Assembly (NCBI GenBank): GCA_018398765.1
Contig: JAHBMJ010000962.1
Span: 58,322-111,261, forward strand
Direction of reading: 5' to 3'
DNA from: Chromera velia
Taxonomy: Eukaryota; Sar; Chromeraceae
DNA length: 52,940 nucleotides
In this document: positions 34,993 through 46,900 of the stretch, piece by piece
Position numbering within the stretch: position 1 is the first letter of the stretch
Layout of the letters: each line of letters begins with the position of its first letter
Notes under the pieces: model-generated
Databases searched by the model: none
Told to the model about the DNA's origin: nothing
Seen by the model: only the letters and a program-made list of their open reading frames with translations
Translations under genes and position numbers: made by a program

Positions 34993-37900
34993 TCAGGACC
35001 GCCGTTCAGGGAGAGGAACAGCTCCCCGGTTAGCACTTGGGGCGGCTTGTGGAATCCCTCGCCCATGCGGTACCGGCATCGGCTGCGGCTGCCCGGCTGG
35101 GGGCCTGGCGACACCTTTCCCGCGCGCTCCGGAAATCTGCTTAGAAAGTTGGTGGACGATCCAGGGCATTGCACGGATCTCAAACTTGCCAACCTCTTGC
35201 AGCAATCTGCCAATGCTGCCGAGTTCGTCTGCACCTGATTGTGCCCCTTTCCTCGCTGCAGAGGAGGAAGCCGATGAGGCGAAGCCAGGATCTGAGGGAG
35301 GCAGAGATGTGCCAACTTTGTCCTCGACACAAGATTGGAGAACCTCCAAGCTGTCCGAGTTCACAAACCCCTCCAGCAATTTATGCGGGTCTGGCGGCTC
35401 GGCGCTCATCATAAAACGGACAAAGAACCTGCACGCAACCGTTACGGAGAGGGAGGTTTTCGACGTCATTCGCAGGCACGCAGCGAAATTGATTGAGCAA
35501 GAAAAGAGCGCTCCGCAGTCCTGAAGACACGCAGAGTGAGTCTACCCCTCTGTGGGTTGTCCTTCGACCCATTCAAGATGTTTCATGCACGGCAACGGCA
35601 GTAGACGCCCGAACAGAAACGAAATAAGCAGTGCAACGAATCTGCAAGGAGTAGGCGTGGCAGAGCAAGCGAAGGCATTAGGCAGCGGGCGCCCTTCAAA
35701 TGTCAAGGAAACAACGAGCAGAAAAAAACTTGTTCTCCTCCTTGCAGCTGACGGCGAAAGAATCAAACACCTTGTGTTCATTGAGATGGAAGCATCTTTT
35801 ATTCATGAATTGTTAGTTCGCTGTCTCGTGCTTCGCACTACATTCTTTCGGACAGTCAGAGAGACTCCCACCTGCGCAAATTCGCTGCAAGTTTCAGACG
35901 CGCCTGAGGGGTGACTTGATCGATTTGACGCTCCAACCGCGTCACCTTCTCAGAACTCCACGCTGTCGTTGCAGCTGCACGACTGTTCCACTCTGCGTCT
36001 TCAAGAAGAGTCTGCAACTCCTTCTCTGCGTGGCGTTGCTCAAGGGTTTCATGGAAACCGGCAAGGTGCTTCAACTTCAGCTGCTTCTGTATAGTGTGGA
36101 AAAGAGGCGGGATAGGAACCATGCGGCAGATAGCAGCGCCTTGCTCAGTCTCAAGAAACTCAGCTAAGGCCTGCTCCCCGGCTTCACGCACCCCCTGTAC
36201 GCCTTGTCCTTGGGCTCTGATGGAGGCGGGCGGAATTCGTGACAGATTCGAGACCAGCAGCGACGAGAAGTCGAGCTCCTTTGAGAGGTCGGGTGCCCCG
36301 GGCATTGGAAGCAAAGCCTGCTGGTGCTTCTCTCCAGGCAGCACTGCAGCAATCTCTCGAGTCAGGAGGGCCTGCAGAAAGGAAAGAAAGTGGTGCATCA
36401 GAGAGGACACATTTATTGAATTGAACAAATGCAAAACGATCCAAAAAAGAAAACCTGTCGCACAGTGTCACTTTTGTCGATTCCTTGTGAGAAGGAATAG
36501 CACACTCTTTGGAGAAATGACATCATGCAAACGGAGAGCTTGGTCGAACCTCGTCAATCTACTTGAGAGAAGCATACGTTCACCCAGGACGGAAAGCTTA
36601 CAGACCGACCTGAGGGATTGTCTCCGCAAAGGTTTTGAGGAAGTACTTGGACTGAGAGAACTCCCCAGAGAACCTGAACGTTCCCCCCTCCTCCTCCAGG
36701 AGCGCCTGGGGCCTCTGCAGACGTCTCGCTCCCCCAAACAGCGACCGCAGCTGCCCCTCCAGTCTTGCCCAATGGAGCCCCTTCTCTCTGTCCGGAAGGA
36801 TCCAGAGGTCAGACGACAGACCTCCTCGCAACACCGCAGCAGCCTCACCCCCCCAACGCACCCCCCCCCCTGCTGCATGCTGCGGCTGAGGAGGAAGGGC
36901 CCCCAGTCCCCCCACCACACACTCCCGAACACAATTCTCCATCCTGTGAAGCATCCCGTTCACGCCTTGTGGTACAGCGACTGCATACACATTCGGATTC
37001 TGCACATCCACCAGGCGGAGCGGGGAGGCTCCCTCCAGGAGACCCTGAGGAAGGGCAAACCTCCGAGCAGCTGCGTCTTCTCTGCTGTTCAGACCCTCTG
37101 CCTCTGTCTGTTGCCTTTTTGCCGCACCTCCCACGCGTGCACGGCGAGAGCTTTGGGGCATCCCCCCTTGCTGTCCAGCAGACTCTTCCTGCTGCACCTG
37201 ACGAGCAATCGCAGTCGCCCCGTTCTCACACAAGGAGTTTGCGAACTCATCCTGCAGGGCGGAGAGAGACTCGAAAAGAGCCAGGAGGCTCACTCCCTCA
37301 GGGTGTTTTCCGAGACACGAGAAGATGAGGGGAACACTTCTGTGTATGTTCATCAGCGCGGTGGTCGGGGTCAACTCCTGGCACTCGTATCTGCACGCAC
37401 GTAAATTCAAGCGTGCGTGGCAGAAAGCGAAAACCACGCAGTACAACTGTCCTCCTCATGAACGCCTGTCATGTCAGTGAGTGTACACTGACACTCAATT
37501 TTGGATGAGCAAGTCTCTGAAAGACTCAGTCCAAGCATGCCACTCGTCCCAAGCAACTCGTGGGCCCACTTACCGTTTTCCGAGACCCGCTGTGACGCAC
37601 GCGTCCCACGCGAAGGCAAACTGGTCGAAGAGACCGCCCAATTGCGGATTACCTGCGCACCAATTCAGCACACATATACAGTGAACCGCACGCTGCCTGC
37701 AGAAGGTCACGTCTTTCAGAACCCAACATCCCTTGGCAGTGAGACCACGCAGATGACTTGGCACGTCACTCGAAGTAAAAGTAATAATTCCGAATGCGCC
37801 ACTTATTTGCCCATAAACTGTCATCAGAACTGGTCATCTCCCGATCTCCCATTCTTTCTGTCTGACCTGAGAGAAAGGCTGCGACGGGGGTCTCTAGCGC

Positions 37901-40900
37901 TTGTTTACGTGAGAGCTTCATCGAGAAGTGTGCGCAGAGAATGAGAGGCCATGTGACCAGACTGGGGAGGTGTATGACTGCAAACAACAACAAGTACTTC
38001 ATTCAATTCAAATCCGCTTTTATGCCAGCATGATCAGCATGTTTGTCGATCCCCAGTCCATCCCACTGAGTCGAGAGAAAAACGAAAAGGGAAAGTGCTG
38101 GGCAGAAATGGAAGGAGAGGGAGAGCAAATAACTCGAGCGGGGTGCAGCGACGAGTCGAAAGCTTTCTCTCTAGAATGAAAAAGACCACATCTGATCTAA
38201 CCTACATAGACGCATATCAGTATCAAGTTGACTCACGCAAATGGAAGCTGGGTGCATGTTGCGCTACTGTAGCGATGCAGGGCAAAGAGAGACGCACGCC
38301 CTCAGGGTCGGTCTGGAACCGCCTTCGGAGGAACGAAATTGCGGAGAAGCCCTTCAGACCCTGGAGGTCACACTCCGCACTCTCACCCTCCGGCCCTTCT
38401 CCTTCTGTTTGGTCATCAGCGTCATCTGCAGACCCAGCCAGAGGCCGGCTCCTCCAGAGAGATGCAGGGATCGCCACCGAGAGGTACCTCTCAACATTGT
38501 TCACAGAGAGCAAAAGGGCCCCGCTATGGGCAGCCGCTGCAGAGCCACAAGACTCTTCTGGAGGACCTACTGGCCCGAGAACCTCCGCAAACTCGCTCTG
38601 GCTGCGGCTGCTCACACTCTGGCGGTGGCTGGGTCTCCCTCCAAAGACTGCCGCTGCTGCTGCTGCTGCAGAAGAAGGAGGCACCGCCACTCCCACTGCT
38701 GGTTGACTGGGAGACATAGGGCCGGCTACCGTAGAGGCGCCTCCCCACCCCCCTACCGTTGTGGAAGGGCCCACAGGGTCAGGTCGAGCGAAGGGCGACT
38801 CCACTATCTCCTCCACGTCGAGCTCAAATTCTGACCAGGCCTGCAAGTAGAGTGCACAGCATGCGTACTGTTTTCCTGAAAGAAAGCTGGACACTTCCAC
38901 TCATGAGGTCAACCCCAACCACAGGAAGATACTGACATTCCTCGCACCGCTCGACAAGAAGTTAAGGGTCGGACATTTCAGGCAGGAGTCGACGATCGGG
39001 AAGAACAGATTCAGAGCTACTCACGCAATCAAATGACAGACGGACAACAACCCTGCGTGTCGCGCTGACCTAGAGAAATTAATACACACACACACACACA
39101 GAGCGAAAAACAAAACCCATCGCAGCCAACCTGTCCTCCAGCTGCAAGTCTCCACTGCAGAGCCTCTTCCATTCGTCCCACCGCCTGCCTCTCTTGGACT
39201 CTCTCCGACTCGACAACAAAGCGCTAAAAGGAACTCTCCCAGTCGACTCTCGTCCTCTCTTGCCTGAACAGACCGCTCTCGACTTGAGGCCACCCGTCGT
39301 CATCGGCGACCCCCATCCCCCCTACAGCTTCTTTGAGAACACAAACCACTCGCAGGTAGGCACGCCACACCTGTTCAGACTGTCTGGCAGCAAGCGACTG
39401 CCCTCCACGTCCACCCTCCTGGTGGAGCTCCGACAGAGAGACAAGATCTCCGCACACACCCTTCATCAGATACTGCAGCACCTTCTCCCTCGTGGCTTTC
39501 GTCTGATCAGAGGCAGATTTGCCGACCAGCCGAGCGAACAGTTCGCACACCGCCGAGCCCACTGCCTCGTCTTCTTCCCTCCCCGACCTCTCACCCTCGG
39601 CATCCAGAGTGCGCTCCACCCCCCCTCCCCCCGGCAGCAGAAGGATGAAGGCGACTGTGAGGGAACAGTGAAGAAGCAGGCGAAGGACTCTGAAGGTCTC
39701 GGGACGGACGTGTGAGGGAACGGAGTCAGTCCATCCGAGGCCGTCCCCCGTCTTCTTTTCCGCTCCTTGCCGGAGAGAGACGTACCCCCGCTGCTTCTGT
39801 CTGGGATCCGAGACTTCAGTTCCTCCAGTCATTTGGTCCACCATGTCCCGTCTCGCACTTCCCTCTTCAGGTACTGGTCGAGCGTCAACTCGCACAGGAC
39901 CGCCCTGGGGTCTGTACCCTGGGCATGCAAGTTGGACTAGGTACTGATTTGGGTCGAAGCGTCGTCCGCATTGGGGGCCTGCAGAAGAGAGAAATCCGTA
40001 AAATCTCAAATCCAATACTTCCAAAATAAGAATCAACGACATTGTCACATCGAACAGTCTTGAGGGGCGGATTTGGCATGAGCACCCTAGTACATAGGGG
40101 CAAGAGCGCAGGGGTGCAGGCGCGAAGCTCTCCATTTGGATCTGCAAACGCTTTACACAAAAACAAGAGTTGCTGGAAGCAATGTCAGCCGACTTACAAA
40201 TGCCTTCCTGCATGATTTCGCCACAGTCTCCGACAACAAATCTGTAAGAAAGCAGTCACAACACACCGTAATCATGGATTCCTTTCTCGAAGACGAGGCA
40301 AAGTGCACACACAGCGTCTCACTTGCTGATGCATCACTGACAGCCGTCTCGATATTCGGCAGGCCACCTCTTCGCACGATGGACCTGTCCCATTGAAAAC
40401 GGTCGATAGTCCCGACTACGCATAGGTAAGGGAGGAGGACTTTCCTGCTAAACCAAAAGGAAATGTCGGGAGACTTGTCACACTGTTCTCTGCAAAGTCA
40501 TGGTCGAATCAAGAAACATAACCATACTCCATGCAATTAAGCAAAGGAAGCAAACAAAATTACTCACAGGTATCCGCATTCGCAGTTGTATCTCGTCACG
40601 TTCCCTTTGACAGCAGCAATTGCCTGAGCGCTTTCGTCTATCGGGCTCCCCGGCAGGAATGCCCCTGCAACTGCTGCGAAGCCTGCTCGCAGTCTCCCTC
40701 CCCTCCCTTCTGGCCTCGTGGAAACGGCTGCAGACGAAGATGCTGCAGCGGCGGCGGCCGCTGCCACCGGTTGATCACGCCCTCTTTCTTCGCCAGCCGC
40801 GTCTCCAAGGAGGGTCTTCACAAGAGAGAGGAAGGGAAGCAGACCGTTGGACTGACGAGGAAGTTTCTCTGCCATGGCAAGTGCGCAGGCAACCTGGAGA

Positions 40901-43900
40901 ACCAGACTCTCAGTCAGTTCGTCCACCCTGCTTACCCTGTCTCCCTTCATTCTCCCCAATGTGAAAGGGAACACGTCTCTCATCACACTCAGACCACCAA
41001 CGCCCCCAGACGTTACCAGGCAATTCAACGTCAGAGCAGCCAGAGGACGACGTCGCTCCCCCCTTGCAAGGGCGGTTCTGCGTGAAACCTCTTCTCAGGC
41101 AGTGCGCACTCCCTCTAGGCCCTTCAAGCATCCCTCCCTGATGCGGCCCCTCCCCCCCGACTTCTTCCCAGAGACGGAGGACGAAAAGCCCCCCGATGAC
41201 CTCTGACACCGACGCAGCCTGCCGAACGCTGCGGCCCTGTCCCTGCACACTGTCCCCCTCACCCCCCCCCCCTGCAGCCTCGAGGGCCTGAATGCAGGGG
41301 GCAGGGACTGCCGCAGAGTCCTTTGTCAGGTCCACACAGTAATGACAGAGACTGTCCAAAACTGCCTGCTGACGGACTGCTTCACCTGCAGCAGCCGATG
41401 CGGCGGCCGCCGCAGGGCCTTGAGAAAGGGAAGGGATGTCCCTGACCCACTGGAGAGGGCAAAAGTCGAGTCGGCCTGCGAGGATGGGCTTCTCACAAGG
41501 CTCCGGCCAGGAGAAGTCACGCAACTAGGGAAGTGCGTCTCGCAGAATTTCTATGGGAGAATTCCCTCCAGGGTCTTTGGTGAACGTTCGGCGCAGCGTG
41601 TCTCTGCTCAGGGACAGCCGCAGCTGTCGGAGGAAGAAGAGACGGAGGGTGTGAACGACGACAGGGAACTTGGGGTCGTGGAGCGCCAGAAGGCGGTCGA
41701 GGTTCAGCGCTCTCAAGAACTCAGAGAGATGGCTAAACTTCGACTCTGCAAGTTTCACTGCCTCAGTGTTGCCCTCGAGATTTCGTCTGTCCTCCTCTGC
41801 GCCTTCAAGCAAAAGACCCGCCACGTGAGGAGCGACAAATGCTGCCAGGGAGCCTACAAACCACCTGCATTGAAATTTGTTTTGAAAGGCGCATGCATGG
41901 AGCTTCTGGGAGCTGAGTGTATGGAGTGAAGATAAACAGACAACTGAAAATCTCAACACAACCCTGAGTCGTTGGCCATCAATTGTCGACACGCCACCCA
42001 TGGGTTCAAATTCTCAAACACAATTCGGAGAGGATTTCTGAGCATTCTCAAACTTTCTCTTCTGAGCAGAGAAGGACACAAAAGCAGCGTGCACAATACG
42101 GCTGGATGGGTTGTCTGACAGACTCACCGTAGAATGGCGACAGAAAGGAGGGTAGAAAAGTCACAGAACACCCGGGAGGGCCTTCGCTCGTCTTCTCCGT
42201 CTGCCAAAGACTCCCCACCCAGTTCCTGGAGTTTTTCGACAACTCCACAAAAATACTGGAGAGAGAAATCCACCCCATTCACGAAGCGCTGTTTCAGACC
42301 GAGTGGGCACCCATTAGGATGCATGAGCACGTCCCAGTTGAAGAACGGACACTCCCACACTGAAGCTATCTCGCCCCTTTGCAAGACCCCACCTCCCAGG
42401 GCTGCAAACTCGATCGCGTTTACAACAGTCGCCATCGCAGCCACCTTCCCTGCGGTCCGAATGAACCCCGCACTCCCACCATTCTGCGTGTGGCACCCCA
42501 CCACGGTCAGAGTGCCGACGATGCTGCCGATGTCAGAGAATCCCCCCATGAACCCCTCTCCCTCACCATCTTCAACACCAACCAATTCAATAGACCGGCA
42601 GAGGGCCTGAAGGAGCCTCTGCCCTCCAGTTACATCTCCATAGTACTCGTTCTCCAACTCGACACCCGCGCATGCCAGCAAAGCGATCCCATGGCATTCC
42701 CCTTGCGGTCGGTAAAATCCCTGAGGGTTGAACCTTCTCATGGGCAGTCTGTCCAGAACGTTGACTATCAAGTCGCGCACGTCGACAGGATGCGCAAGGG
42801 AGAAGAGGGATGCGAATAGGGGAACAGGAGAGGCCTCGGCACCCACCCCCAGATCAATCAGATTCGAGGGGAGCGCACTCAGTGTGCCAAACTGGACCGC
42901 CGAGAGAATTGCACTGCGGAAGAGCAACTGTGACCACTCCCGCAGGACGTCAGTCGAAAACTGCGCGTTCAGAAGACACTCCATCCAGTCCTTCAGGCCA
43001 AGTGGAGGACTTGAACCAGCCACCTGCTTCTCAGCCCCCCATGCACCCCCTCGATTCAATTCTGCAATTCTCTTGACCATCGGAAGAACGGTCTCTATCA
43101 GGTGGACCTCCAGGGCCTCGAGGGGAGACGCCAGGACACAGGACATCTTCCGACCCCCCGCTCCCTCCATTGCCGGATGAATCCCTGAGGCGTCTCCGAT
43201 GAACAGCGAGACTGTCCGATGGAGAACAGAGAGGACCACTGGCGTGTCGTCGAAGCTCTGAGTCTGTTCTGCCTGACTGAGCGAGAGCTGTTGAAAGCGT
43301 GGAAAGCGCTGGAATAGGGAGCTGACAGCATCCACCCACCTCTGCAGCCCGCCCTCCCTCACAAACGCTGCTGTCCTGGCCCCCCTGGCTCCTCGAGAGC
43401 CTCCCTCACTCCCAATGGCACCGGGAGTCTGCTGTGACGTTTCAGAGAAGTATGCTGGAGCAGGAAGCGCGAGTGCATCCATTGATGGCATGAGGACATC
43501 GCAACAAGTGCAAAACACTTCGGTCTGAATGACAAGAATTTCTTCTTGGAGTCCCTGCTTGCGCGGTTCCTCTTTCAATCTCTTGACCAGGACATTTGCA
43601 GCCCGACCGACAGGGCAGAGAGAGAGAGCACCAAGAACATTCTGCAGAATGTCTTTGAAGTAGACTACCAGAACAGCTCTCCCCACCTAATTAGGAATTG
43701 CCTCGTTGACAGCCCCAGAGACTGCCCTGTTCCAAACACCAGGCGGCGCTCCCCGATTTCGGCTCCCGGTATGTTTTGGAGGGAATGCGTGGACTTTCAG
43801 TCTCAGCAGGCAGGCCTCAAGGACGTCGTGCTTCTCCGACAACCTCACTGAAGACGACACGGGCTATGTCGCTTGCAAATTCGAGGGCAACTCTGCATGG

Positions 43901-46900
43901 ATGCATGAAGATTGACGCACAAGAGATCGAATCAAGTCATGGTTCAAGAAAATTTGAAGGCCGAAGCACTCTCACGCCTCCGTTTGTGGGGAGTCCTGCG
44001 ATCGTACTGCAAGAGGATTACAGCTGCAATGGAAAGGTTGCGTCGCGAAGCTTCGCAGAAAGATCGACAGTTCTCAAGCAGTGACACACGCAGAGTTTCG
44101 ATTTTCGACGTTATCGAGACGTCGGCCTTGCTTGACTGACGCACTGACTTACTGACTGACTGGCTAACTAACGGACTTGCTGACTGCATGACGTACTGTT
44201 CAGCTGATTCACTGACTGACGAGTCAAGATCTTCAAATCCCGGGCCAACGCTTTTGTGGACTCTATGTCGGGCAGCAGAGAGAATATTTTGGACGTCTTG
44301 TGGATACTGCTGCTGCTGCTGTTGCTTCTGCATCTGATTCAGCTCCTTCAGGCAGCGCTCCACCCCACTAACGACGAGGTTTGTCTTCAGCTTGCTGAAG
44401 GGAAGACGGACGTGTCCGAGGGAAACAGGCACTTTGAAGAACTCCTGCCTGTCGGGGGTCGGGACTCTGCAACCACTCAATTCATCAACCACTTGTTCAT
44501 TCGCTTACTCATTTTCCTTTCACCCTACCCGAAGAAGCGGACAACTGGAGAATATGATAACAATTTGGAGGAAAAGAGAGGGAGGCGGAATGATTTACGA
44601 GAACGTCACTCCGAGCCAAGACAATCGATGATGCTCATTCACCGTGTGCACATACATGCACACGTTCTTAGCGCCTTTTCCGGCAACCCTGCCCTGTCAC
44701 CAGTGAGTGATGCCTTAAGGCTCGATTCTTCATGTACTGACTTGGTGATGTCGATATGATCTCGAGCATGTTGTGTCCACAGCCGTTTGAGGCACTCCAG
44801 TCTGGCCTCGCAGGGCTCCCCTGCGAGGGCCTTCACGGATCCGAGCGCCCCCGCTTCCTCCAGCTGGAAGAGCGTCTTCGCGAGAGGGATCCGGAGTCTC
44901 TCTCTGATCCTGTTCACCAGGGAAGCGTGGAGAGTCTCACCGTCTCCCATCTTCGGCCTCCCACTCGCCCCCTCCCCGGCAACAACGGACCACCACCAGG
45001 GACCGTTTGCTGAGGTCTTCGAAGAAAAGGCAGACGTGGCGTCCAGACCCCGAGAAGCGGCAGCAGCAGAACCACGGAAGGCAGGCTGCAGCAGCTCTGG
45101 TTCCCCTTTCTTGCAAGCACGCCACAGGATCTCGTCTGCAGGACAAAGCGAAGGAAAGAAACAAAAACGTTGTTCGCCAGAGCAGATGGCGTCTCCCCAT
45201 GTGTGAAGCGATATGATGGAAGGGATGGTCTGTGTGTGCCGAAAGAGAGTTATGCAACATAAGGAAAGATGAGATTTCCTCAACCGTGATTTTTTTTTTT
45301 TGTAAGGTCAGCTGGATGCATACACGACTGCACCCGAAGATGTCCACGCACGTTGTTCGACTGACTGCAGAGAAATTTGCTCTCTCGAATTTTCTCAGCG
45401 GTTTCAGTGACGTATCGCACGGCGGAGAGGTTCTGGGGGTACTTCATGTACCACCTGCACAGCGGACATGAATAAGGATTTAACGGAAGAGCCTCCACAA
45501 TAGCACCATGCATACTAAATCGAACGCTGTGGGAAGACGCACTGCAGTGAGTGTTTTGATTGCAAGGTGAAAGAAATCCAAGACAGAAGAGTCAAGAGAA
45601 CACAAAAAGTCACTGACAGCGCGTCTCCTCTCTCGGTCGCCTGCTTGACCGAGTAGGTTGACCTTACTGACTCATTCAACCAAGCCATTTAATTGACTAA
45701 TGCTTTGACTTCCTCTGACTGACATGCACGGCAAGACAATCTCTCGAATTGCCTCGTGGAACGGAAAAGCCCCGCTCCCTGGCTCCACAATTTCCGCAAA
45801 AGGGGCCAGTAGGCTCTCCACAGGGGGGGACTCTCGAGTGACACTCTCCAGGTGCATCTGCCTCCACCCTCCTCCAAGCGGGAACTGATGAACATAGTCG
45901 GGGGACGTGAGGCTACTGCGGGCGCCGAGCAGAAGGAGGACCACATGCTTTGTCGGTTGATGAGTGCACTGAGCCTCCGAGGTCCCCGTGGGCCTCTGCA
46001 ACTGCATGTATTCGTTCACCGCCGCGTCGACCCGATTCTTGCAATGGGCAAGAAGATCTGATCTGGGATTGCAGAGAAGGATCAACAGGTGGTGTGCCTC
46101 TGCATCCGTCTGAGAATCGGATACTCCGCTGGACCCAGACGGCTCTCCAACCCTCCCCCCCTTATCGGCCAAAAAGCTGCCGAGCTCTCTTTCCAGTTCG
46201 CTTTCAGTCGAGAAGGCTGCCAGATGACGCATCCGGACGAGGGATGGAGGTGGGGAAGCCTGAGCAGAGACCTCCGGAAGGTCTGCATGTGAAACGACAC
46301 AAAAAAAATACGCATAATGATACATGAAGGAACCCCAGCAAGTGAATGCAAGCTCAATAAAAACGTTGATTCATCCTTCACTCGACAACCGTCATTTCCA
46401 ACAGACAGTCTAAAAGATTGAGAAGGCCACAGCAAGCAATCATTCTACAGGGAGCGATGATCAGATGCACACTCATTCTTGCAGTAACCAAACCTCCACC
46501 AAAAGGAACGGCACATTGCGCATGCAGTCGCAAGCGACACCTTTCTGAGAACGACCAAGTTTGATACGCAAGTGCGAGATTGACTGAGACCGCCCCTCTC
46601 CTCTACCGGAAATCAGCTTGAGTCGATGCATGCGCATGTGATCGATCCAAGCGACCTACTGATTCACTCACTGACCCAGAAATCCCCCAGAGACAGCAAA
46701 AAGAGCGCTCTTGGTCACGATGGGAGATTGTCCCGGTGTCTGAGCTGCCCCTCCTTCCGTCTCCTTTCCGAGTGCACGGGGACAGGCGACCTCCATTCTG
46801 TCCCCAAAACTCCGGACACACTCGTCGTCTCTGAAGAGAGCAGAGAGGTAAGCAGGAAGGTCACGACGGGGCATCTCTCGAACACGCGACACAATCGACT

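Noticed and set aside
40326-40370. Possible exon between the two RZ pieces (SIVRRGGLPNIETA)
   Set aside because: In phase at its start but ends in the wrong phase for the next exon, and it would split the RZ motif; joining 40568 to 40241 restores it.
5709-43689. Nuclear reassignment of TAG as a sense codon
   Set aside because: No TAG occurs in thousands of confidently read codons, and in-frame TGA is also seen in decayed stretches; kept only as a low-interest observation.
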